Positions 1 to 6,937 of a stretch of DNA of 23,041 nt are shown here, in pieces. The DNA is from a virus. The notes under the pieces are model-generated. The model made no database searches. It was not told where the DNA came from and saw only the letters and a program-made list of their open reading frames with translations. Location of the stretch: the IMG/VR virus record IMGVR_UViG_3300025117_001650, positions 1 through 23,041 of that record, one strand, 5' to 3'. The position numbers were made by a program, and so were the translations under genes. Every line of letters starts with the position of its first letter. Within the stretch, counting starts at the first letter, position 1.

Positions 1-1980
1 TAAAACCGGATTAGCGTCTGTCCCATTAAGCAAGTCTTGGAAATCTAAAGTAACAGAACCTGCAGCGTCTATTGCAATTACTTTTACAAACACAGTTACC
101 CCAGCTACGTTTACATTGTAAAACACTATTGATGGATTAGAAGCAGCAGTTTGCTCAATCCAACAATTTGTGTTCCCTGTTATATCGGGGCTATTACCAT
201 CAACATAAACATCAGTATACAATAATTCTCTTGCTTCAATAGCAACTATTAATAAAGCCATTTGGTCATAAACTGCATTCTTGCTTGGAGCTATTGTAGT
301 TACTCCGTTCCAACCTGCTACATAAGCAGTGTCACTAATACTTGCTGATGTTAAATAAGAAGATGAAGCATTAGTTAAAGTTGCTATTGAAGAACTCACT
401 GAAGCACTTGATATCAAATATGAACTTGAGATAATTTTTAGTGGAACTATATCATTTTCATTTGTAGTTATTCTTAAACTAAAACTTGATGAGTCTAATT
501 GCAAAGACTTAATTGATGATGAAAATGAAGCTGAAGCAATTATAAAGTTTGATGCCGTTACTTCTAAATTATCAATTCTTATTTCATGATCTGAACTTGT
601 TAAAGTTAAATTGCTTGCAGTTGTTTGTAGATTTGAAATATCAGTTTCATTACTTATAAATCTTGAAGAAATACTTGAAGATACAGATGTAAATGAACCA
701 CTTATTTCAGATGATATTTGTGCTGACGAACTTAATAAACTTGGTTTTGCAGAAATATTACTAAATTCAACTGATGAAGCATAAGATGATGTTACTGCAT
801 AAGAAGAAGATATTACACTCCCTGAAAATACTCCATTCGTGTCTATACTAAATACATTCGCTTCATCGCTATCTCTACCTACTAATATATTTGTAGAACC
901 GTCATTAGTTGTTCCTTTGAGAGTCAATCTTCCAATAGCAGGTGTACCGTCTAAATCAGTCGTCCCGATACCGACGTTGTCTGTAAATATTCCAGTTCCA
1001 AATTTTACTCCCCCGTAACTATTGCCAGCATTATAAAATGTAAAAAGACCTGATTCTATTTGTATGCGATTTATACTCGCAGCTTCTCCAATCAATAATC
1101 CCGCAGTTGAACCATAAATGTTCCCAATTACATCTAATTTATATGTCGGCTCCGTCGTCCCGATACCGACGTTGCCTGTAAAAGATCCACTAAATGAACC
1201 GGTATAATTAGTTTTAGTTTCTAATGTTGCAGCCCTAGTTGAAATTGAAGAACTAAATGCTGTTACTGAACCTGAAATTTCTGATGCTATTTGTGTAGAA
1301 GATGAAAGTAAAGTTTTACTATTTAATATAGATAAACTTGACGAAAACGAAGAAGAAGCTATTATAAAATTAGAAGCTGTAGTTTCTGTATCTGTAATTC
1401 TTATAGAAATACTTGAAGATGCTAGGATAAATGCTCCAGATATTTCTGTAGAAATTTGTGCTGAAGATGATAATAAAGTTTTAAAATTTAATATTGAAAT
1501 AGATGAGCTAAATGATGCAGATGCAATTATAAGATTAGAAGATGTTACTTCTAAATTATCAATTTTTGTTTCATGATATGAACCAGTTGAAGTTGAATTT
1601 AAAATTGATGCTTCATTTGATGTTATTCTTGTAGATAAAGAACTTGATAAAGAATTACTTGAACCAGAAATTTCAGAAGCAATTTGCAAAGAAGACGACA
1701 ATAATATTGGTTTTGCAGAAATATTAGAATAGATAATTGATGAAGCATAAGATGATGTTACTGCAAATGATGCTGAAGTAATTATTCCAGTTAAAGTAGA
1801 AGCAGTTGCGGCATAAGATGCAGATTGAATAGATCCAAGTAAAAGAGATGCAGTTAAAGCAAAAGAAGATGTTGGAATTAAAGTAGTATTTCCTAATCCA
1901 TCTTGAGTAGTATTGCTTGCTGTATCTATTTGAATTAAACGAGGATATGTATCACTTATTAAATTATTAGTTAAATCCAT
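1..1980 (-). CDS. Long repetitive tail fibre protein, 3' end cut by window edge
   Basis: An uninterrupted frame runs from ATG at 1980 to the left edge (660 codons, no stop). It is probably a receptor-binding or side tail fibre. About residues 72-260 and 394-540 are Ser/Ala/Ile/Leu-rich repeats built on variants of SSSAQISSEISGS, spaced heptad-like, which suggests a trimeric coiled-coil shaft. Between them are two copies of NVGIGTT (near residues 271 and 336), the first followed by YKLDVIGN, a phrase typical of fibres in aquatic phages and of proteins carrying a C-terminal chaperone domain. Near residues 549-575 is a second known fibre phrase, VAGWNGVTTIAPSKNAVYDQ. The start abuts the TAA of the 96-aa gene upstream. 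The NVGIGTT codons are unusually GC-rich for this gene. The C-terminal tip or chaperone lies outside the window. Frame and repeats are direct observations; the fibre role is inferred from composition. Confidence 0.85.
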   Translation of the reverse strand, partial: MDLTNNLISDTYPRLIQIDTASNTTQDGLGNTTLIPTSSFALTASLLLGSIQSASYAATASTLTGIITSASFAVTSSYASSIIYSNISAKPILLSSSLQIASEISGSSNSLSSSLSTRITSNEASILNSTSTGSYHETKIDNLEVTSSNLIIASASFSSSISILNFKTLLSSSAQISTEISGAFILASSSISIRITDTETTASNFIIASSSFSSSLSILNSKTLLSSSTQIASEISGSVTAFSSSISTRAATLETKTNYTGSFSGSFTGNVGIGTTEPTYKLDVIGNIYGSTAGLLIGEAASINRIQIESGLFTFYNAGNSYGGVKFGTGIFTDNVGIGTTDLDGTPAIGRLTLKGTTNDGSTNILVGRDSDEANVFSIDTNGVFSGSVISSSYAVTSSYASSVEFSNISAKPSLLSSSAQISSEISGSFTSVSSSISSRFISNETDISNLQTTASNLTLTSSDHEIRIDNLEVTASNFIIASASFSSSIKSLQLDSSSFSLRITTNENDIVPLKIISSSYLISSASVSSSIATLTNASSSYLTSASISDTAYVAGWNGVTTIAPSKNAVYDQMALLIVAIEARELLYTDVYVDGNSPDITGNTNCWIEQTAASNPSIVFYNVNVAGVTVFVKVIAIDAAGSVTLDFQDLLNGTDANPVL
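741..799. repeat. Fibre repeat copy B (59 bp, two exact blocks)
   Basis: This copy matches 1707..1765. The first 20 bases and the last 28 bases are identical between copies, and the 11 bases between them differ. The copies lie exactly 966 bases (322 codons) apart in the same frame, so the fibre gene carries a duplicated shaft module. It encodes the segment around SYASS near residue 400. Confidence 0.9.
959..979. repeat. GC-rich 21-bp repeat in fibre gene, copy 1
   Basis: Identical over 21 bases to 1154..1174. It encodes NVGIGTT in the fibre. The codons are GC-rich (GTC, GGG, ACG) although the surrounding gene prefers A/T-ending codons, which suggests a recently copied or acquired module. Confidence 0.9.
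1154..1174. repeat. GC-rich 21-bp repeat in fibre gene, copy 2
   Basis: Second copy of the 21-base repeat at 959..979, 195 bases (65 codons) away and in the same frame. In the protein it is followed by YKLDVIGN, whereas copy 1 leads into a different sequence. Confidence 0.9.
1707..1765. repeat. Fibre repeat copy A (59 bp, two exact blocks)
   Basis: Partner of 741..799. It encodes the segment around SYASS near residue 78 of the fibre. The exact 28-base block suggests that the two Ser-rich shaft modules arose by duplication or are kept alike by recombination. Confidence 0.9.
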
Positions 1981-2271
1981 TTAAGAAACCTCTATGTTTG
2001 AAACATTTATTGAAATAGTTTTTCTTGATTCTTTAATCATTTCAATATCATTTACTGTAACTTTATAATTATGTATTTGTTTTTCTTGTACTATTTTATT
2101 TCCTTTTAACCATAAAATAAGTGTTATTATTTTTTTCTTTTTATAATCTTCTAATTGTTGAAATTTTAATAAACTTTCTTCTCCTGTAGAACCATATTGT
2201 ATGATTTCATCAACAAAGTTCCAAATAACATCATAGTCAATCCAATTTGTAAATACTTCATTCCACTTCAT
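1981..2271 (-). CDS. Small conserved-looking phage protein, unknown function (96 aa)
   Basis: Compact acidic/aromatic protein starting MKWNEVFTNWIDYDVIWN, followed by a Lys-rich helix near residues 43-48 and a beta-rich C-terminus. No signal peptide or clear membrane span is visible. I do not recognise a named family. Its TAA directly precedes the fibre ATG, so the two are probably co-transcribed and it could be a fibre-assembly or other tail-associated factor; that role is inferred from position only. No Shine-Dalgarno is visible before the ATG. The promoter-like motif at 2276..2285 ends only four bases upstream, so a transcript starting there would be almost leaderless. Confidence 0.75.
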   Translation of the reverse strand: MKWNEVFTNWIDYDVIWNFVDEIIQYGSTGEESLLKFQQLEDYKKKKIITLILWLKGNKIVQEKQIHNYKVTVNDIEMIKESRKTISINVSNIEVS

Positions 2272-2275
2272 TTAT

Positions 2276-2285
2276 TATAAATATA
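2276..2285 (-). promoter_or_regulatory. Recurrent promoter-like motif TATATTTATA, upstream of fibre unit
   Basis: Exact copy (coding strand) of the motif also found at 9337, 9364, 13971, 17255 and 19741. It lies between the ligase-unit terminator and the 96-aa gene, where a new promoter would be expected. Its distance to the ATG (four bases) is unusually short. Confidence 0.45.
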
Positions 2286-2294
2286 AATTTTTTT

Positions 2295-2324
2295 AAAATA
2301 AAAAAGCCCATATTTCTATGAGCT
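2295..2324 (-). terminator. Rho-independent terminator after the ligase unit
   Basis: On the minus strand an 8-bp stem (AGCTCATA with TATGGGCT, one G-U pair) closes a GAAA tetraloop at 2305..2324 and is followed by TTTTTATTTT. It sits downstream of the ligase stop and upstream of the fibre unit. The 20 bases at 2289..2308 are identical to the tail of the sheath terminator (6877..6896). Confidence 0.85.
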
Positions 2325-2406
2325 CTCTTAATCAATCAAGTATCGATCTAAATTATATCTAGAAATTCATTAGATGATGACTACGACACTATTTTAAATA
2401 TAATTA

Positions 2407-2414
2407 TATTTATA
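2407..2414 (-). promoter_or_regulatory. TATAAATA octamer overlapping ligase stop (weak candidate)
   Basis: Exact match on the coding strand to the T4 late-promoter octamer, overlapping the TAA of the ligase gene. A transcript from here would meet the terminator at 2305..2324 before the fibre unit, and such octamers arise easily in AT-rich DNA. It is listed only as a possibility. Confidence 0.15.
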
Positions 2415-4338
2415 TCATTCTCAAGAATTCAATATCTGAAATGATTTTGACACCTAAATTTTTAGCCTTTTTAGTTTTACTACTTTGAGAATCTTTGTCA
2501 GTCTGGACAAGGTAAGTTAAGTCTTTTTTAACGTCAGTTTCAACCAATCCACCATTTTCAATTACTAATTGTTGAAGTTTTTCACGAGTATATCTTTCAT
2601 TGTTTTTATCAACAATTTCTACTTTTCCAGTAAAACAAAATGAATTTCCAGACAATTTATTACTATTTATAAAATTTACTGCATTCACAATATTATTTTG
2701 TATAGTGACATATTTCAATAAATTTGCTATGATATATTTTCTTTTATTAATTCCGTCAAGAAATGATTTAGCTGTTTTTTCTTCGATGCCCTTTATAGAT
2801 ATTAAATCATCTAATCTAATGTCAAGAATCTTATCTAAAGTATTATAACCACTATTTACTAATAACTCTACCATTCTTGATCCAAAGTTTTTAATATTTA
2901 ATCCAGCTATAAACTTGACTAAAGTCAAATTACTGTGAGTGTTTATTATTTCAATAATTTTTTCAGCGGATCTTTCTCCAAATCCATCGAGATGTCTAAT
3001 ATTATTAATATTTAATTTATACAAGTCAGATGGAATTATTATTAATCCAAGCTCATAAAATTTTTCTATTGTTTTTTCTCCAATTCCTTGAGTTCTCATT
3101 CCAGAAATACTGATCCATTTATTTAATATTCCAAGATTAAGTCCCTTACATTCTTCGTTATCGCACTGTAAAAATTTTCCATTAACTTTAAGAATTGAAT
3201 TACAACTTTCACAACACTTAGGATGTAAAAATAAATTACTTCCAACTCTCTTAATTACATTTTCTAAATATGGAATTACATCGTTTCTTCTACTAATTAA
3301 AACAATATCTCCTTTTGAAAGTTGGAAGTTTTTAAACATTTCATAATTGTGTAATGAAACTCTTTTTACTTCAACACTGCCGATTATAACTGGTTCAACT
3401 AACATTACTGGAGTCATTCTTCCATTACTTCCAAGTTGCCAAACAACATCATTTACAGTTGTCTGTTTTTTAGAAGATGTAAATTTAAAAGCCATAGCTC
3501 CCTTAGGTCTGTTATCTTTTTCTCCAAGATTGTTGTATTTGTTTATAATATCACATTCAATGACTAAACCATCAATTTCATAAGCTAAACTATTTCTTAT
3601 TTCATTTTCATAATCAGTATATAATTTATTTATTTGAGACATTTTAGAAATATTTTTAATATGAGCTGTTTCTAACCCAAATTTTTCTATATATTCAAAT
3701 TTATTTTTCTTTAGTTCAAATATACCGCTGCAATCATAATACATTATTGTCAAATATTCACTATATTTACCATCATATCTTTTAGATATCCCACCTGCGC
3801 CGTTTCTTAAATTTTTAATTGAAACTTCGTTTCTTTGTAGTTGAATTGATATTATTTCATTAAAATCTTTTTGTTTTAAAATAATTTCTCCTCGCAAAGA
3901 TCCAGTATAATTGTTTATTTTTAATTTTACATTTTTCATCTTTTTAACATTCTGAAAAATGTTCTCTCCAAAAATTCCATCACCCCTCGTGATAGCTTTA
4001 ATTAAATTTCCATTTTCATATTCAAGGTCAATACTTATGCCATCTAATTTTTCACTTACACATAACGTATCAATATTGTACTTGTTTATCCATTCAATAA
4101 ATTCACCAATATTCACAACCTTATTTAGGCTTCCCATTGGAATCTTGTGTCTCTCTTTTGTCCAAGAACTTACAGAAACTGGACTTCCAATAGTTTTAAG
4201 AAATGGATCATCTGGATATTTTAATTTAAACTCATCATATAATTTATCATATTCTTTGTCAGACATTATTGGATTAGACAAATTATAGTAGGTATCAGAT
4301 GCTTTTAAAAGTAATTGTTTAAGTTCTTCTTTATTCAT
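2410..4338 (-). CDS. ligA: NAD+-dependent DNA ligase (LigA)
   Basis: Seals 3'-OH/5'-phosphate nicks in duplex DNA using NAD+, probably at replication forks or in repair of phage DNA. The order of parts is complete: domain Ia with the NAD-binding phrase NPIMSDKEYD (residues 22-31), the adenylation motif EKLDGI with nucleophile Lys97, an OB-fold region, a four-Cys zinc finger (HPKCCESCNS to CDNEECKG), helix-hairpin-helix repeats (HLDGFGERSAEK; SIKGIEEKTAK) and a C-terminal BRCT domain beginning near FCFTGKVE. Its 642 residues are close to the usual ~670 for bacterial LigA, so it is not one of the minimal viral forms. The start overlaps the end of the 58-aa ORF by eight bases. It is the last gene of a four-gene unit closed by a terminator. 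An NAD-dependent rather than a T4-type ATP-dependent ligase is the less common choice for a T4-like phage. Confidence 0.97.
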   Translation of the reverse strand: MNKEELKQLLLKASDTYYNLSNPIMSDKEYDKLYDEFKLKYPDDPFLKTIGSPVSVSSWTKERHKIPMGSLNKVVNIGEFIEWINKYNIDTLCVSEKLDGISIDLEYENGNLIKAITRGDGIFGENIFQNVKKMKNVKLKINNYTGSLRGEIILKQKDFNEIISIQLQRNEVSIKNLRNGAGGISKRYDGKYSEYLTIMYYDCSGIFELKKNKFEYIEKFGLETAHIKNISKMSQINKLYTDYENEIRNSLAYEIDGLVIECDIINKYNNLGEKDNRPKGAMAFKFTSSKKQTTVNDVVWQLGSNGRMTPVMLVEPVIIGSVEVKRVSLHNYEMFKNFQLSKGDIVLISRRNDVIPYLENVIKRVGSNLFLHPKCCESCNSILKVNGKFLQCDNEECKGLNLGILNKWISISGMRTQGIGEKTIEKFYELGLIIIPSDLYKLNINNIRHLDGFGERSAEKIIEIINTHSNLTLVKFIAGLNIKNFGSRMVELLVNSGYNTLDKILDIRLDDLISIKGIEEKTAKSFLDGINKRKYIIANLLKYVTIQNNIVNAVNFINSNKLSGNSFCFTGKVEIVDKNNERYTREKLQQLVIENGGLVETDVKKDLTYLVQTDKDSQSSKTKKAKNLGVKIISDIEFLRMI

Positions 4339-4507
4339 CTTCTAAATCTTTATTTTTAAGAGTTTCAATAAAATCAATCAAAATTTTTAAAACTCGAGGT
4401 TCTAAGTAAATTTCATTTTGAATCTCTATACCATTACTAGTATAAAGTATCAATTGATAACCATCAAATTTTACGTACACTGAATCACCAAGATACTGTT
4501 CTTTCAT
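4331..4507 (-). CDS. Small ORF between ligase and 63-aa gene (58 aa, unknown)
   Basis: An open frame of 58 codons fills the otherwise empty space between the 63-aa gene and ligA. Its ATG overlaps the upstream stop as ATGA, and its TAA lies eight bases inside the ligase start, a layout typical of translational coupling. The product begins MKEQYLGDSVYVKFDGYQLI and ends in an acidic Lys/Glu helix. The N-terminal beta-strand pattern (GDSVYVKFDGYQLILYTSNG) would suit a small beta-barrel or clamp. I do not recognise a family. The evidence is the fit of both boundaries and the absence of any other explanation for the gap. Confidence 0.7.
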   Translation of the reverse strand: MKEQYLGDSVYVKFDGYQLILYTSNGIEIQNEIYLEPRVLKILIDFIETLKNKDLEDE

Positions 4508-4695
4508 TTTGTCTCCAATTTTTTAATAACATTTATCTCATTTCTAAAAATACCATTTATATAATAGTAATAAGCTTTTCTTTTAGAATTTTTAGTAACA
4601 TTTTCAAATTTAATCGCAGTTATATTTCCAGCCCGTTTTCTTCCAAACACATCTTTAAATAATACTAAATCTTCAAGCTCGTATTTTTGTTTCAT
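4504..4695 (-). CDS. Small SH3-barrel-like phage protein (63 aa, unknown)
   Basis: A 63-residue basic protein with phrases such as LEDLVLFKD, GNITAIKFEN and AYYYYINGIF, a pattern of short beta strands seen in KOW/SH3-like small barrels that bind nucleic acid or protein. This fold is an inference from the pattern only. Its ATG abuts the TAA of the 112-aa gene, and its TGA overlaps the next ATG by ATGA. It is part of the ligase unit, so a role in DNA metabolism or host takeover is plausible but unproven. Confidence 0.7.
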   Translation of the reverse strand: MKQKYELEDLVLFKDVFGRKRAGNITAIKFENVTKNSKRKAYYYYINGIFRNEINVIKKLETK

Positions 4696-5034
4696 TTAAA
4701 ATCCCTTTATTGTTTTGAAATAAGACCTCAAACTTTTTCCATCTAATAATTTAAATGATGTGATAGAATCACATCTATACTGAGATTTTCCCCTGTTGTT
4801 TGTATAATTTAATGGTACTTTATCATAAGAATCAAAATAAATAATATAATGTCCGGTTTTTCCGGACGATCTTGTACATATAGCATTTATCGAAACGTTG
4901 AATGATTTATTGACTGGCATGTGTTTCTCACAATCATAGTGATCATAACAAATAAATATCGCAGGAATATTTACCTCATGAACATAAAATCCAGTTCCCC
5001 AATTAGTATTAGATGTAGCATTAAATGTATTCAT
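4696..5034 (-). CDS. Unknown protein, first gene of the ligase unit (112 aa)
   Basis: A 112-residue protein rich in aromatic residues, with five cysteines (ICYDHYDCEKH; AICTRSSGK; YRCDSI) and several histidines, so metal binding is possible. No known domain is recognised. It opens the unit 112 aa - 63 aa - 58 aa - ligA, which ends at the terminator near 2305. A TATAAATA octamer lies 21 bases upstream of its ATG. The ribosome site is weak (AAGAAG two bases before ATG). Confidence 0.7.
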   Translation of the reverse strand: MNTFNATSNTNWGTGFYVHEVNIPAIFICYDHYDCEKHMPVNKSFNVSINAICTRSSGKTGHYIIYFDSYDKVPLNYTNNRGKSQYRCDSITSFKLLDGKSLRSYFKTIKGF

Positions 5035-5055
5035 AACTTCTTATAAAATATTATT

Positions 5056-5063
5056 TATTTATA
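5056..5063 (-). promoter_or_regulatory. TATAAATA late-promoter-like octamer before the ligase unit
   Basis: On the coding strand the sequence reads ACTATATAAATAAATAATAT, with an exact T4-type late octamer 21 bases before the ATG at 5034. A TTTACA hexamer lies further upstream, but no well-spaced -10 partner is evident. The 5035..5157 gap contains no ORF and no clear terminator for the endonuclease gene. Confidence 0.35.
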
Positions 5064-5157
5064 TAGTCTAATATATATAATTTAAGTGTAAAAAGAAATA
5101 GGTAGGAAAAATATTTTTGTTATAAATTATTCATTTTTGGAAGAATTTGAAAGGTTT

Positions 5158-6801
5158 TTAGATATTTAATTCGAATTTGTAATGGCCACAATCCCAAATT
5201 CTGTCAAAGCCATTTAACTGCATATTCTCCCATTCTGTTAGTTTTGGATTAAATGTTTTAAGCTTTTTTGAAAGAACATTTTTACGATAGTTGAAACGAT
5301 GAATTCTATCAATATACGCTTTTTTATTGACATACCAGTAATTGGGTGTTGTTTCTTTTATTAAATCAAATCCTATTTTCTTATATAAATTTCCATTAGA
5401 CCATCTTTTGTCAGCATAAGTAATGATTTTTTTTGGATGATAATTTTTGATGAAATGAGATAATAATTTTGATGCTATTCCAATTATATTTTTTGATGAA
5501 CAAAATCTTATGAGCTCATATTCATTTTTTACATCTCTAGATCCAAGAGAAATTCTTAGTTTTCCAAATGTCATTACTGAAATAAGTTCATTATTGTAAA
5601 ATGCACCAAGCCTAATAGAAGAATTATCAATTCCTTGAATATGATATTTTTGTAAAAATATATCTTTTTCGTGGACAGAAACTTCTTTTATTATACACTT
5701 TCTAGCATATATTTTTTCATCATTTAAATTAAAGATTGATATTAATCTTGATTTAACTATATCTTTTTTTAATCTCCATTCATCTTCAAAAATTTGAATT
5801 AACTGTATTTTATTGTCTTGACATATTTTTGTTTTTTTCAAATGATAGTTTTTGTCTTTATTACCACCCAATTCTGAATGATGATAATTTCCATTTGTTT
5901 CAATAGCAATTTTTCTTTTTTCTAAAAATATATCTAATTCAATTGATTTATTGTTTTCATCTCTTAAATATCTATATCTATGATATATGTTATCATTTAT
6001 GTTGATTGATTTTATAAATTCTATAATTTCTTTCTCAAATTTTGATGTTCCAATTGTAGGATTGCATTTAAAACAAATTGGATATTTTGCTTTTTGACTT
6101 ATATTTTTCTTACAAAATATAAAATTACATTGTAAACACTGAAATTTATTTTTTGTAATTTGTTCAAGTTTTGCAGTTTCTAAATATATATTAAATTTTT
6201 CTAATGATTTTTTCTTTTTTGTTTCTATAGATTTATTAATATTATTTTCTAATTGAAAGCCTATTCCTCCATATTTTTCTAATATAGTTTTCATAGCTTT
6301 TTTGTTATTAGCATAGAATTCATTTCCATATTTTTTTTTAAGAATTTCATTCATTTCCTTTGAGTGCCAAGCAAAAGCATTTTCATTACCATATTTTTTT
6401 AATTTAGTTTGTTTAATTTTTTCAATATTTATATAATTTTCATCTCCATATCTTTTTAATTTTGTTTGTTTAACTTTTTTTACAACTTCGGGTCTTTGAA
6501 AAATATATTCTACTCCATATTTTTCTTTATGTTTTCTTTTAACATTTTCATTATATTTATTTCTAAATTCTTCATCTTTTCTATATTTTTCCCATTTTAA
6601 TGTTTGTTGATGTGAAACTTGACATGAATGATTGTGATAAAAGTGTCTATCATCTTTTCTAAGAGTTTTATCGCAACTTGGATTTTTACATTTTTTTACT
6701 GGGATTTCATTTAACCAATTAAAATTATGTATTCTATTTAAATGAGATCTTAATCCTCTTAATGATTTATGTTCTTTATTGCAAAATTTACATTTATTCA
6801 T
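5158..6801 (-). CDS. Free-standing homing endonuclease, Vsr/PD-(D/E)XK-like with zinc finger
   Basis: Probably cuts a specific phage sequence to spread its own gene. Seen in order: a C2H2 finger (C4, C7, H20, H25); a second Cys/His cluster (residues 38-60); five DNA-binding-type repeats built on kKYGnE at residues 95, 118, 137, 158 and 177; a zinc ribbon (C222, C225, C243, C246); a nuclease core near 253-345 with IELD (D290), IAIETNG (E301) and HH307-308 followed by IFEDEW; and a C-terminal part (about 370-510) shaped like a GNAT fold (LGAFYNNELISVMTFG; GIASKLLSHF; YADKRWSNGNLYKKIGF). This architecture matches large phage endonucleases such as cyanophage PD-(D/E)XK enzymes. It sits alone between the sheath terminator and the ligase unit, with a hairpin 15 bases before its ATG and no strong ribosome site. 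Family-level confidence is high; the target site is unknown. Confidence 0.88.
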   Translation of the reverse strand: MNKCKFCNKEHKSLRGLRSHLNRIHNFNWLNEIPVKKCKNPSCDKTLRKDDRHFYHNHSCQVSHQQTLKWEKYRKDEEFRNKYNENVKRKHKEKYGVEYIFQRPEVVKKVKQTKLKRYGDENYINIEKIKQTKLKKYGNENAFAWHSKEMNEILKKKYGNEFYANNKKAMKTILEKYGGIGFQLENNINKSIETKKKKSLEKFNIYLETAKLEQITKNKFQCLQCNFIFCKKNISQKAKYPICFKCNPTIGTSKFEKEIIEFIKSININDNIYHRYRYLRDENNKSIELDIFLEKRKIAIETNGNYHHSELGGNKDKNYHLKKTKICQDNKIQLIQIFEDEWRLKKDIVKSRLISIFNLNDEKIYARKCIIKEVSVHEKDIFLQKYHIQGIDNSSIRLGAFYNNELISVMTFGKLRISLGSRDVKNEYELIRFCSSKNIIGIASKLLSHFIKNYHPKKIITYADKRWSNGNLYKKIGFDLIKETTPNYWYVNKKAYIDRIHRFNYRKNVLSKKLKTFNPKLTEWENMQLNGFDRIWDCGHYKFELNI

Positions 6802-6815
6802 ATTTTTTAACCAAT

Positions 6816-6844
6816 CAATATAGCAGAAGTTTAATGTTATATTG
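6816..6844 (-). promoter_or_regulatory. Hairpin in the leader of the homing endonuclease gene
   Basis: CAATATAACA pairs with TGCTATATTG on the coding strand (10 bp including one wobble) around a nine-base loop. It ends 15 bases before the start codon. In T4, leader hairpins limit translation of homing endonuclease genes to certain transcripts; a similar role here is inferred. Confidence 0.45.
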
Positions 6845-6854
6845 AATAAATATA
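6845..6854 (-). promoter_or_regulatory. Near copy (9/10) of the TATATTTATA motif before endonuclease gene
   Basis: The coding strand reads TATATTTATT, one base from the motif found exactly before six other gene starts. It lies between the sheath terminator and the endonuclease leader hairpin, 43 bases before the ATG. Confidence 0.35.
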
Positions 6855-6882
6855 AAAAATAATTTTCTTTTTATTATTTTTT

Positions 6883-6914
6883 AAAATAAAAAAGCCTGTA
6901 AAATTACAGGCTTT
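6883..6914 (-). terminator. Rho-independent terminator after tail sheath gene
   Basis: On the minus strand AAAGCCTGTA pairs perfectly with TACAGGCTTT around ATTT (6891..6914), followed by a T-rich tail. It lies 24 bases past the sheath stop. Twenty bases of its tail are identical to those of the ligase-unit terminator. Confidence 0.92.
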
Positions 6915-6937
6915 AGAAATTATATAAAGAAAAGAAT

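Noticed and set aside
1-1980. Repeats in the fibre gene as a CRISPR array
   Set aside because: Copies are few, irregularly spaced, in frame and coding; there are no uniform spacers.
2276-2285. TATAAATA on the plus strand as a rightward late promoter
   Set aside because: All supported genes are on the minus strand, so a rightward promoter would drive antisense RNA only; the palindrome-like motif is more simply read on the coding strand.
2325-2409. Possible tRNA or small RNA after the ligase gene
   Set aside because: No cloverleaf, no T-loop consensus and no stable fold beyond the terminator hairpin were found.
2600-4288. Open frames on the plus strand inside ligA
   Set aside because: They lie fully opposite a gene with complete LigA motifs and have no ribosome sites or neighbours on that strand.
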